The position numbers and the translations under genes are program-made. A stretch of DNA of 64,000 bases, taken from the IMG/VR virus record IMGVR_UViG_3300030108_001677, positions 22,383 through 86,382 of that record; one strand, 5' to 3'. Under the pieces are notes generated by a model, which worked only from the letters and a program-made list of their open reading frames with translations, had not been told where the DNA came from and ran no database searches. The stretch comes from a virus. Positions 1 through 6,883 of the stretch are shown piece after piece; the stretch's first letter is position 1; each line of letters opens with the position of its first letter.

Positions 1-78
1 AAAATAGCATTAAGCGGATTCCGTAAATGTGCTGATTGTATGTTTGGGAGAACCAAAAGGGTTGGTGAAGAAGAATGA
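1..78 (+). CDS. C-terminal end of an unidentified gene (partial)
   Basis: An open frame enters from the left edge and ends at TGA 76-78, leaving 25 residues. They contain a CxxC pair (CADC) followed by a basic tail, which would suit a small zinc-binding protein, but too little remains to name it. Its stop overlaps the next start as ATGA (ATG at 75), so it belongs to the same rightward operon and is probably translationally coupled to the following gene. Confidence 0.6.
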   Translation, partial: KIALSGFRKCADCMFGRTKRVGEEE

Positions 79-395
79 GCGAAGATATAGAGAAGATCCG
101 TGCTGAAAAGATAGCGGCACTGCAAGCAAAGATGAAGAAGGCTGATGAAGAAAACGAAGAAATAACCGCCATGAAGCAAGAATTTACATGGTCGGATTTC
201 GGTTATGAAGAACCACCATTTGGTTTTCGTGAAAGCGAAGAAATGCCGGGTGCATTTGATATTTGCCAAGAGCGTCAATCGGTTGCCATAACTGGCGACC
301 CAAGATTCGCTATGCTTGTCACAGACTTGTTAAACAGGGCTAAGAAAGAGGAACTCATCATTAACCACAAAGCAGGGGAGATAAAGGATGAGTAA
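75..395 (+). CDS. Hypothetical acidic protein with N-terminal coiled coil
   Basis: This encodes 106 residues. The first 35 or so are rich in K, E and A with heptad-like spacing, consistent with a coiled coil. The rest (FTWSDFGYEEPPFGF, then an ITGDPRFAMLVTDLLNRAKK stretch) resembles no family I recognise. It starts at ATG 75, overlapping the previous stop as ATGA, and overlaps the following nuclease gene by 8 nt. The position in an operon with a nuclease, an ATPase and an exonuclease-like protein suggests a role in DNA replication or repair, but that is inferred from neighbours only. Confidence 0.7.
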   Translation: MSEDIEKIRAEKIAALQAKMKKADEENEEITAMKQEFTWSDFGYEEPPFGFRESEEMPGAFDICQERQSVAITGDPRFAMLVTDLLNRAKKEELIINHKAGEIKDE

Positions 396-1092
396 GATAC
401 TATACATTGACAACCGTGAACGGTCGGGTCTTGAACAGGCAGTGAAAGATAAGGCCGACAAAGCCGGTATCAAGTGGGAAGTAAATCAAAATCTTATCAC
501 TGATTACTCATACGGGCAAATTGGCATTGAGGCCAAAAGCATAGATGATTATTTTTCCTCGCTACAAGGCGGGCACCTTGCCAGTCAATTAGCGAGCATG
601 GATGAAAACTACAACCACATGATACTGGTCATTCACGGTAAGTTAGACGCTTACATAGCCCGTTTGAAGAAGCGTGGTAATAGAACACCATACGCACGCA
701 TACAGGCTCAATTTGTGGGTTCGCTTGCGAGGCTTGATGTGGACTATGATATGACCATCATGCACTTTCCTACGCCCTCCACAGCCGCCTATTGGATTGT
801 TCAGCGTTGTGCTAAAGACGGCACACTGGGTAGTATATCCACATACAGAACAATGAGGCGCACATCAAGCGAGGACATACGCATTGATGGACTAAGGGCA
901 CTGGGTTGTAGTGAAGCGATAGCAAAGCGGTTGCTCAAAGAGTTTGGTTCGATTACCGAGATCGCTGGTGCCAATGCAAAGGAATTGATGGCTCTTGAAG
1001 GCATAGGAAAAATCCGTGCTAAAGCAATTGTAAATGCTCTAAATAGTGAGTCGGCTGTGTCAAAGGAGAAGGTAAAAATCACCAACGCCTAA
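388..1092 (+). CDS. ERCC4-domain (XPF/Hef-type) structure-specific nuclease with helix-hairpin-helix
   Basis: This encodes 234 residues. An ERCC4 nuclease domain fills the first half: IDNRER at residues 7-12 supplies the metal-binding D and the RE pair, and IGIEAKSIDDYF at 45-56 stands for the family's ERK signature, with EAK replacing ERK. The C-terminal ~65 residues carry two helix-hairpin-helix repeats (RALGCSEAIAKRLL and ALEGIGKIRAKAI). In XPF, Mus81 and archaeal Hef proteins this order cuts branched DNA such as forks, flaps and recombination intermediates. There is no helicase domain, as in the short archaeal XPF type. A GGGG-containing ribosome-binding site precedes ATG 388. A likely job is resolving replication or packaging intermediates. 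Confidence 0.85.
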   Translation: MSKILYIDNRERSGLEQAVKDKADKAGIKWEVNQNLITDYSYGQIGIEAKSIDDYFSSLQGGHLASQLASMDENYNHMILVIHGKLDAYIARLKKRGNRTPYARIQAQFVGSLARLDVDYDMTIMHFPTPSTAAYWIVQRCAKDGTLGSISTYRTMRRTSSEDIRIDGLRALGCSEAIAKRLLKEFGSITEIAGANAKELMALEGIGKIRAKAIVNALNSESAVSKEKVKITNA

Positions 1093-1142
1093 GCGTTGAT
1101 ATATGAGAGTCAAATAGGGCAAAGTCCAACGGAGGTAGTGAG

Positions 1143-2681
1143 ATGGGAATATCAGTTAATAGCGACATGAATGATATAATGGCGCAACAAAGACAGTGGG
1201 ATGATTACCAAGTCGTAGCAAGTGAAAACGAAGGTTCAAGGTTTATTCGTGGATATATTGAGCGTTTCAATACTGTATCGTTTTTCAACGAATACGCTGG
1301 CCTGTTGTCCTTCTTTTTCGTCATGGGTCAATTGTGTGCCCCATACATGAGAATACCCATACACGGCACTTTCATTGATTGCAGGGTGCATATCTATTGG
1401 ATTCAACAATCAAGGACTGGTAAATCAATTGCATGGGAATTTACGGACAGGTTGTTAGATGCTTGCGGTATTGAGAGCGATACTTTCACCGCAGGTTCGG
1501 ATGCTAAACTCATAGGAACAGTCCAGCAAACACCCGTTGTTGATGAGAATGGCCGCCCAACAGGTGAAGTCAATCACATCACTGTGCCGGGTTTGCTGAA
1601 CGGCTACAAGACGCTTCTATTCGATGAGGCTTCTATACTGCTCAATGATTCAAAGGCACACTTCTCCGATAAGATCCTTTACCTTCAACAAGCGATGGCA
1701 CCTTTGGGTTCACGAACCAATGTATTGGTTAAGCACCTTGTGGGTGGCGATGTAAGAACACCATCGGGTGTTTCATTGTGGATGACAACATTCCCACCTA
1801 AAGACATCATGGCGCATGTGCTGGACAAAGGTTTCTTTCAGCGTGTATTCTTATTCCAAAATGACATATCCAGTGAACAGCGACAAACTACCAGCGAACA
1901 CCGTGTGGGTGGTGCTTATGTCCGTGTGCGTGAGGAAATCATGGACTACGGCAATTTGGCCGAATATCTCAATGCGTGTGTTGGTGATGTAAGAGAACGC
2001 CTGTTTGATGCTATGGGTCTTTCGTGGCAAACTGTGGAGATTAGAAACGAAGAAGGCGAGTTAGAAGAACGCCGTATAAGCCGTGAAGATGTATGGGCAC
2101 AGATGGAGGATGGAGAGCGTGAGCAAGCCGCCATGAGGCACGCACACGACATATTCACGGTATCATCGGGCTACCACCCAGCGATACTCAACGCTGTTGA
2201 CGATTACTATGGTTTGGTCAATAACATAGCCAGTGAGAATGTCCGTGAAACAGCACTGTCATTCTTGCCTAACATAGAAAACTACACTATGATTTTCTCC
2301 AACTTGATTGCGGTTCTCATGCGTTCATCACAAATCACTGAAGATCATGTGATGATGGCAAGCGAGATTATCTTCGACAACCTACACAATCTAACTATTT
2401 GGCTTGAACAAAAGGAGTCGGCTAAGGATAGAAAGAAGGTTAGTGCCGAGCGTGCGTCATGGATGGCCGCATTCCGTCAGTGTCAAAAGTATGTCAATGA
2501 GGCTGATGGCGTGGAGAGAGTCATGCAATCCGATCTTCTCAAGGTATATGCGGCACAGCAATCGGTTGCTGATATTACAGCACAGCGAAGATATAACGCA
2601 CTGCGTAAGGGTGGACAGGTTGAAGTCGTTAAGCAAGGCAAAGGTGGCCGCAACTATGTTTCATTCAAGTGGGGGAAATGA
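1143..2681 (+). CDS. P-loop ATPase, candidate replicative helicase or loader
   Basis: This encodes 512 residues. A Walker A-like P-loop (QQSRTGKS, residues 88-95) and a Walker B-like DEAS (161-164) mark an NTPase core. An arginine-rich stretch near GFFQRVFLFQ could hold a sensor or arginine finger. The last ~60 residues (DITAQRRYNALRKGGQVEVV) look like a winged helix. The layout recalls primase-associated DUF3987-like ATPases and MCM-like helicases, but no diagnostic MCM signature is visible. A canonical GGAGG lies at 1131-1135, ahead of ATG 1143. It sits between a structure-specific nuclease and an exonuclease-like gene, which fits viral DNA replication. A helicase-loader role is equally possible. 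Confidence 0.6.
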   Translation: MGISVNSDMNDIMAQQRQWDDYQVVASENEGSRFIRGYIERFNTVSFFNEYAGLLSFFFVMGQLCAPYMRIPIHGTFIDCRVHIYWIQQSRTGKSIAWEFTDRLLDACGIESDTFTAGSDAKLIGTVQQTPVVDENGRPTGEVNHITVPGLLNGYKTLLFDEASILLNDSKAHFSDKILYLQQAMAPLGSRTNVLVKHLVGGDVRTPSGVSLWMTTFPPKDIMAHVLDKGFFQRVFLFQNDISSEQRQTTSEHRVGGAYVRVREEIMDYGNLAEYLNACVGDVRERLFDAMGLSWQTVEIRNEEGELEERRISREDVWAQMEDGEREQAAMRHAHDIFTVSSGYHPAILNAVDDYYGLVNNIASENVRETALSFLPNIENYTMIFSNLIAVLMRSSQITEDHVMMASEIIFDNLHNLTIWLEQKESAKDRKKVSAERASWMAAFRQCQKYVNEADGVERVMQSDLLKVYAAQQSVADITAQRRYNALRKGGQVEVVKQGKGGRNYVSFKWGK

Positions 2682-2682
2682 A

Positions 2683-3231
2683 ATGAGAGGGATGGCTGTA
2701 TTATTTGATTTTGAGTATGAAGATGGCTACCGCAAAGATGCGGATATTTGGCTTATTGCTACATGGGATGGCAACAAATCGGTTGTTTATACTGATGTGT
2801 CTATGAGCGAAAAGAGTCTAAAGACGGACTTGAGGGATTTATCGGAATGGAATATTGATGATGATGAATATGTTGGTCATAATTTGCATAGCCTGTTTGA
2901 CGGCAAGGCATTCGATCTTCTCAAGGCCACCAAAGAAGCCAGTGCGCCTGTCCTTCAAAATGAGGGCAAGCGGTTTCAGTTATACGATTTAGCAAGGTGG
3001 AACGGTGTGCGTGGCATACCCGTTGAATTTGTTACACGAATGAGGAAAGCAAGTGCTTGGTTCAAAGGCCAGCACATAAAGTCGGCAAGATGGGCGATAG
3101 AAGATGCCATAATGTGTTATGACCTGTTCAATAAAGTGAAAAAGAAAGGACATGTTAGATTTCTTGACGCAAAGACCGGCAAACGGCCTTCGGCCAGTGT
3201 TTCGTGGTCAATTGCACAAGAGGATGAGTAG
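2683..3231 (+). CDS. DEDD-type 3'-5' exonuclease-like protein (RNase H fold)
   Basis: This encodes 182 residues. Three motifs fit the DEDD exonuclease superfamily: LFDFEY at 7-12 (Exo I, D9/E11), VGHNLHSLFDGKAFDLL at 64-80 (Exo II with a late aspartate) and WAIEDAIMCYDLF at 137-149 (Exo III). The arrangement resembles the proofreading domain of family B DNA polymerases, but no polymerase domain is attached. ATG 2683 is chosen because a GGGGG motif (2671-2675) lies 7 nt upstream and the previous gene stops at 2681; an open frame extending further upstream lies inside that gene and is unlikely to be used. It may proofread in trans or trim ends. Sequence drift at the metal ligands leaves activity uncertain. 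Confidence 0.6.
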   Translation: MRGMAVLFDFEYEDGYRKDADIWLIATWDGNKSVVYTDVSMSEKSLKTDLRDLSEWNIDDDEYVGHNLHSLFDGKAFDLLKATKEASAPVLQNEGKRFQLYDLARWNGVRGIPVEFVTRMRKASAWFKGQHIKSARWAIEDAIMCYDLFNKVKKKGHVRFLDAKTGKRPSASVSWSIAQEDE

Positions 3232-3457
3232 TATGCCTTATCAGTGGTATGAATGCCGCACGAAAAAATGCAATAAAAAGCGAAAATGGTCAATTGCTAA
3301 GAGGCCGGGGTGCATAAACTGTGGTCGTAAAAAGAATATGACTGTAATGGAACCTCAACCTCCACCACCGAAAGACTTTTTCAAGCAAGACCGTATAGAG
3401 GCCGCAGATCGTGTGTTAAAGGGCTGGGTTGATACCTTCAAGAGCCGTTCAAAATAG
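3224..3457 (+). CDS. Small zinc-ribbon protein
   Basis: This encodes 77 residues. A C-x4-C pair (CRTKKC) and a CINC pair 18 residues on form a plausible zinc ribbon in a very basic context. A proline run and a helical C-terminus follow. The start could be ATG 3224 (overlapping the upstream stop) or ATG 3233. It is the last gene of the rightward operon and its 3' end overlaps the converging methyltransferase gene by 9 nt, so no terminator separates the two transcripts. Nucleic-acid binding is likely from composition, not proven. Confidence 0.65.
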   Translation: MSSMPYQWYECRTKKCNKKRKWSIAKRPGCINCGRKKNMTVMEPQPPPPKDFFKQDRIEAADRVLKGWVDTFKSRSK

Positions 3458-4819
3458 ACGCTGTTGTAGCGTAGTCGGCATTTGTAGTCCTTTCAACCCG
3501 AACATCTCCACCTGTGGGAATTTGTTTGCCTTTGGCTTACGAAGCCACGGATATATGGTGTAGCCACTGTCTATCGCATCTTTGATATATTCTTCCAGTG
3601 GTTGGTGCTTATCTTTAGCATACATGTAATTAGACAGTATAGATGGTCCGGAATGTTCCCTGCCTAAGCGCAAAATACCACGCTGGAAATCATCGTATGT
3701 TCTCCCCAACTGCTGTAAGCCCGTAGCACCATAGTCCATATCACGGGATATGTAAGGCGGATCTAGATACAACAGGTCGGTGGGTCGTAACAAATCACCG
3801 ATGTCTAACGCATTACCCTGTGTAATGTCCACGCCTTTGTAGCGTGGTGCATAAGCATCAAGATTTATTTTGCGACTCATGTAAGGGAAAGCACGGAAAT
3901 TTTTTGCTTGCTTTTGTTCATCTTCGCTGAACCCATCCCACGAACCCTGTGCGTGGTATCTGTTGAATTGTTCCATAGTGGCTCGACTGTTATCTCGGAA
4001 TTTTTGGTTGGGGTATCGGCCTTCTGTATATGGAACACGATAATCACCTTCAAAATTCTTCATAGGCACTTGTTTGCCCTTCTCATTCATCTCGGTGCGA
4101 CCCTGCCAATCTGTGCCTCTCCAATCGGTGCGGTAACTTGCTAAGTTATTTCCTACGAATAGACGAGCCATTCTCAACAATTCTTCATCGGTCATGTCCT
4201 CTCCATACATGTCACGCCTCATTCTCAAATGATTCAATTCGGCAAAGTTATCGTCTAACTCCTGTTGATTTTGAGGAATCACAACATCACCCATGCCTCT
4301 TTTGGCCTGTGTGTGTATATTCACAATGTCGGGATTCATGTCATTAATCAGCCCAGTGCCACGATTCATACCTAACACGAATGAACCACTACCACCCATA
4401 GGCTCAACGGGTCTATCCCATTCACCTAACTTAGATGCCATGACACGAAACTTGGGCATTTCGCTGGTCTTACCTCCCTCCCAATTGATGAAGGTTGTGA
4501 GCATGTTGTTTTCCGAATCGGTAAATCCTCTCATAGCGTCAAAAATAGGTTGAGGATCTTGTCCAGCCAACACAGCGTTACGCATAGGCATGAGGGGTGT
4601 TCCCTCACGGACACCAATAGAACCCTTCTTTTGCGCTTCTGTGGGCGTAAAAGGTGGGGGTGGTAGTGCTTTCCCTTCTTCTGTGAGTAAGCGCAAGGAT
4701 TCAACAATCATAGGGTCTAATTCGTCTATGTCCTCATACTCAACTCCGTTGAATACAATACCTTTCATGATCGACCACGCTTCGGAGAACGCATCTCGAT
4801 TCATAAACCAACGCCTCAC
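3449..4819 (-). CDS. Dam-type (D12 class) adenine-N6 DNA methyltransferase with N-terminal tag peptide
   Basis: This encodes 456 residues. Residues near PVEPMGGSGSF match motif I (AdoMet binding; FxGxG-like), the following INDMNPDIVN matches the lnDiN segment, and LLYLDPPY is catalytic motif IV. The ~150 residues between them form the target-recognition region. The enzyme would methylate adenine in viral DNA, a common defence against restriction. Residues 10-19 (AFSEAWSIMK) carry the ten-residue peptide found in seven other proteins here, followed by an acidic linker. The start is GTG 4819, overlapping the upstream stop as GTGA; ATG 4804 is an alternative that still keeps the tag. This is the last gene of the leftward array. 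Confidence 0.85.
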   Translation of the reverse strand: MRRWFMNRDAFSEAWSIMKGIVFNGVEYEDIDELDPMIVESLRLLTEEGKALPPPPFTPTEAQKKGSIGVREGTPLMPMRNAVLAGQDPQPIFDAMRGFTDSENNMLTTFINWEGGKTSEMPKFRVMASKLGEWDRPVEPMGGSGSFVLGMNRGTGLINDMNPDIVNIHTQAKRGMGDVVIPQNQQELDDNFAELNHLRMRRDMYGEDMTDEELLRMARLFVGNNLASYRTDWRGTDWQGRTEMNEKGKQVPMKNFEGDYRVPYTEGRYPNQKFRDNSRATMEQFNRYHAQGSWDGFSEDEQKQAKNFRAFPYMSRKINLDAYAPRYKGVDITQGNALDIGDLLRPTDLLYLDPPYISRDMDYGATGLQQLGRTYDDFQRGILRLGREHSGPSILSNYMYAKDKHQPLEEYIKDAIDSGYTIYPWLRKPKANKFPQVEMFGLKGLQMPTTLQQRLF

Positions 4820-4977
4820 TTTTTCGTGTGCCTAAGACCCGACCAGCATATCTCCTGTAATTCAGCGTCATTCTCAAAGATAACAAAATTCAATTCTTCG
4901 GTATCAACCACATCATAAGCAACCCAAGTTACAATAAAACCCAGTATCATTCCGCCTACAAACAAATATCCTATCAT
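4816..4977 (-). CDS. 53-residue single-pass membrane protein
   Basis: This short gene is locked between its neighbours: ATG 4977 overlaps the upstream stop as ATGA, and its TGA (4816-4818) overlaps the methyltransferase GTG as GTGA. The product begins MIGYLFVGGMILGFIVTWVA, a clear transmembrane segment, and then has an acidic soluble tail with one cysteine. It could be a small virion or host-membrane protein. Nothing points to lysis specifically. The double start/stop overlap is the main reason to believe it is expressed. Confidence 0.7.
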   Translation of the reverse strand: MIGYLFVGGMILGFIVTWVAYDVVDTEELNFVIFENDAELQEICWSGLRHTKK

Positions 4978-5249
4978 CTATCTCTCGCCACCCTTTGTCC
5001 ACCTGCACCTAATTGCCTTCGCATCTTAGGTCTTGCGCCCGAACCGCTACCTCTTGTCTTACTTCTCTTGTATCGGTTCGCTGTTCGCTTGGATTTGTTC
5101 TTGCGTGATACGCCCCACGCCCTTCTTTTTGCCTGTCGTTCAGCACGGCCTGTGAGAGTATTCTTTGAATATCCTCTAAAATTACCTTTGATTACTGACC
5201 ATCCGACATCTGCGGCACGCTTTTCAACTTGGGATTTGCGTTCCGCCAT
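4974..5249 (-). CDS. Small highly basic protein carrying the tag peptide
   Basis: This encodes 91 residues. After a short charged start, residues 12-21 read AADVGWSVIK, one of eight copies of the shared ten-residue tag. The remainder is dominated by K, R, G and S, with many RxxK-type pairs and almost no acidic residues, as in DNA-condensing or packaged internal proteins. The first 58 nt overlap the preceding zinc-ribbon gene in another frame. A tagged, strongly basic protein would fit delivery of a DNA-binding cargo into the capsid, but this is inference. Confidence 0.75.
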   Translation of the reverse strand: MAERKSQVEKRAADVGWSVIKGNFRGYSKNTLTGRAERQAKRRAWGVSRKNKSKRTANRYKRSKTRGSGSGARPKMRRQLGAGGQRVARDR

Positions 5250-5428
5250 ATATCACCGCATGAAGGACATTCCCATAAAAATATCCTATCACGACTACCT
5301 GCATAGAACCCGTTTATGCGTAATGCCAACACTTCGGAACCACAAGATTTGCATATTTGTGACACCTTCGCACGATATGTTCTCGCCTTCATTCCAATTA
5401 GGTCTAAGTCCAAATCAATACCCCGCAT
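5192..5428 (-). CDS. Zinc-ribbon protein
   Basis: About 78 residues. CKSCG and CPSCG pairs, about 28 residues apart, form a classical two-knuckle zinc ribbon. The second pair is followed by DIW, as in many archaeal ribbons. ATG 5428 is preferred, giving a 14-nt overlap with the upstream gene; GTG 5455 and ATG 5392 are alternatives. It lies at the end of the tail-gene block, ahead of a basic protein and a methyltransferase. Its role is unknown. Confidence 0.7.
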   Translation of the reverse strand: MRGIDLDLDLIGMKARTYRAKVSQICKSCGSEVLALRINGFYAGSRDRIFLWECPSCGDIWRNANPKLKSVPQMSDGQ

Positions 5429-6542
5429 GTGTATATGTAACTTCGACTTGACCACCGGCAGGTGGTATGGGCTGTAATGTTGTTATTGTTTTACCCACTA
5501 CATTGTAATGCACACCTTCAATCAAAATTAATGGACCCGTCATGGGGTTTGGTGCGGGCACTGTAATCAAATGCAAATTGTTAACTTGAGATAGTAATGG
5601 CTCAAACGACAACAAAGGCGCACACACACCGGGTGCGGCTGGTAAGGTAATCAATTCCTTTTCCATACGGTGAACAGGCGTTATTTGGTAAGAGCCACCG
5701 TTACCTACACCAACTGCTTGGTCGGATTGGAAAAACAAGTGCGTTTGCCCAGCACCGTGTGGTTGAGTATTGGCTGGCGAATGCCCAGTCGGATCTCTTG
5801 TATAGAAAACACCCATGCCATTAACAGGCAAGTTTCCAGCGTTCAAAGCGGGTGTTAAGGAGTAATCATTCAACGGGTCGGTTGGGTTGCCGCCAGCATT
5901 TACTAATTTAGTCAAGGGTATAGGACCGCCACGAATGAACATGCGCTTATCTTCTATGGCGGCTACATTCAAAGGATTAGCGAAGGCAACACGCAGTGCG
6001 CCCAATACTACTGATTGTTTGACAAGGTGTGAATATGGCATTTGTGGATATACGCCAGTGGTGGTGTCCACAATATCACCACAAACCAAACCTATGTTGT
6101 TTGTTCCATTCAATTCGGGGTCAACTATGACAAGAACCCAGCATTCTTGATTTGCTTGTGAAGGCAAAACCATACCTGCGGCATTGAATCGTGAATTGTA
6201 ATAACCGGCAGTATCAACATTGAAGGCATTTGCTGAACCAACAGTGTAAAAACATCCGTCAAGACACGCAACACCCTGATCGACAAAGATAGAGTTAGTG
6301 CCACCACCACTGTTTGGCCTCACCACACAATTACCTACAACGGGATTGTTTCTATCAGTGCCGCCACTGTCTTGTGAGTAATTTGTTAGATTGATTGGCA
6401 CTACTCCATTAGTAATACCACGCTCAACCATATTCGTCAAGGTGGCTGACGACAAAACATCCGTATCACGCAAGCCATCGGATTGCCATGTGGCACCCGT
6501 TCCTGTTTTCTCATGTCCTTCATTGAGTCCTGTTGTGCCCAT
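5415..6542 (-). CDS. Probable tail fibre or baseplate structural protein
   Basis: This encodes 375 residues rich in G, N, T, P and V with few charged residues, typical of beta-structured virion surface proteins. The N-terminal part (TDVLSSATLTNMVERGITNGVV) resembles the start of phage baseplate or fibre proteins that attach to the tail. The C-terminal 50 residues (LILIEGVHYNVVGKTIT to VEVTYTHAG) look like a small beta domain. It follows the hub gene and a 113-residue protein with 1-nt stop/start overlaps, so all three should be made together. No enzymatic motif is visible. Confidence 0.6.
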   Translation of the reverse strand: MGTTGLNEGHEKTGTGATWQSDGLRDTDVLSSATLTNMVERGITNGVVPINLTNYSQDSGGTDRNNPVVGNCVVRPNSGGGTNSIFVDQGVACLDGCFYTVGSANAFNVDTAGYYNSRFNAAGMVLPSQANQECWVLVIVDPELNGTNNIGLVCGDIVDTTTGVYPQMPYSHLVKQSVVLGALRVAFANPLNVAAIEDKRMFIRGGPIPLTKLVNAGGNPTDPLNDYSLTPALNAGNLPVNGMGVFYTRDPTGHSPANTQPHGAGQTHLFFQSDQAVGVGNGGSYQITPVHRMEKELITLPAAPGVCAPLLSFEPLLSQVNNLHLITVPAPNPMTGPLILIEGVHYNVVGKTITTLQPIPPAGGQVEVTYTHAGY

Positions 6543-6883
6543 TATCTCACTTCCATGACGACATCTATTCTTACTTCATTGGTAGCATTTTTACTGATAG
6601 GAATGAAAGACGACCTAAACGCTGGGTTGTCTAATGGTGTGTTACCGTGTATAACTACTTCTTTGATTGCTTGTGCCGATACTTGGTCTGTTCCAAACAG
6701 TGCATTCACTGATATGGTTCTATCATCAACACGCTGAACAACTGGTGTTTTGGTTAGTGCTACATTACCCACACCGTTGTTTCTCCTTGAGGCTTCACCG
6801 CCCGTTGTTCCAAGACTCATGTTTTTCACAAGGGTCTGTAAATGGTCTGTTAATTTTGCTTTGATTGAATCTAATATTGGCAT
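6542..6883 (-). CDS. Hypothetical tail-associated protein
   Basis: This encodes 113 residues. An amphipathic helix opens the protein (DSIKAKLTDHLQTLVKNM), and a beta-rich remainder ends in FIPISKNATNEVRIDVVMEV. It is sandwiched with 1-nt overlaps between the 3119-residue hub-containing protein and the fibre-like protein, so it probably belongs to the baseplate or tail tip. I do not recognise the family. Confidence 0.6.
   Translation of the reverse strand: MPILDSIKAKLTDHLQTLVKNMSLGTTGGEASRRNNGVGNVALTKTPVVQRVDDRTISVNALFGTDQVSAQAIKEVVIHGNTPLDNPAFRSSFIPISKNATNEVRIDVVMEVR

Noticed and set aside
3449-3457. A terminator between the converging operons
   Set aside because: The two genes overlap by 9 nt and no stem-loop or T-rich tract stands out at the junction.
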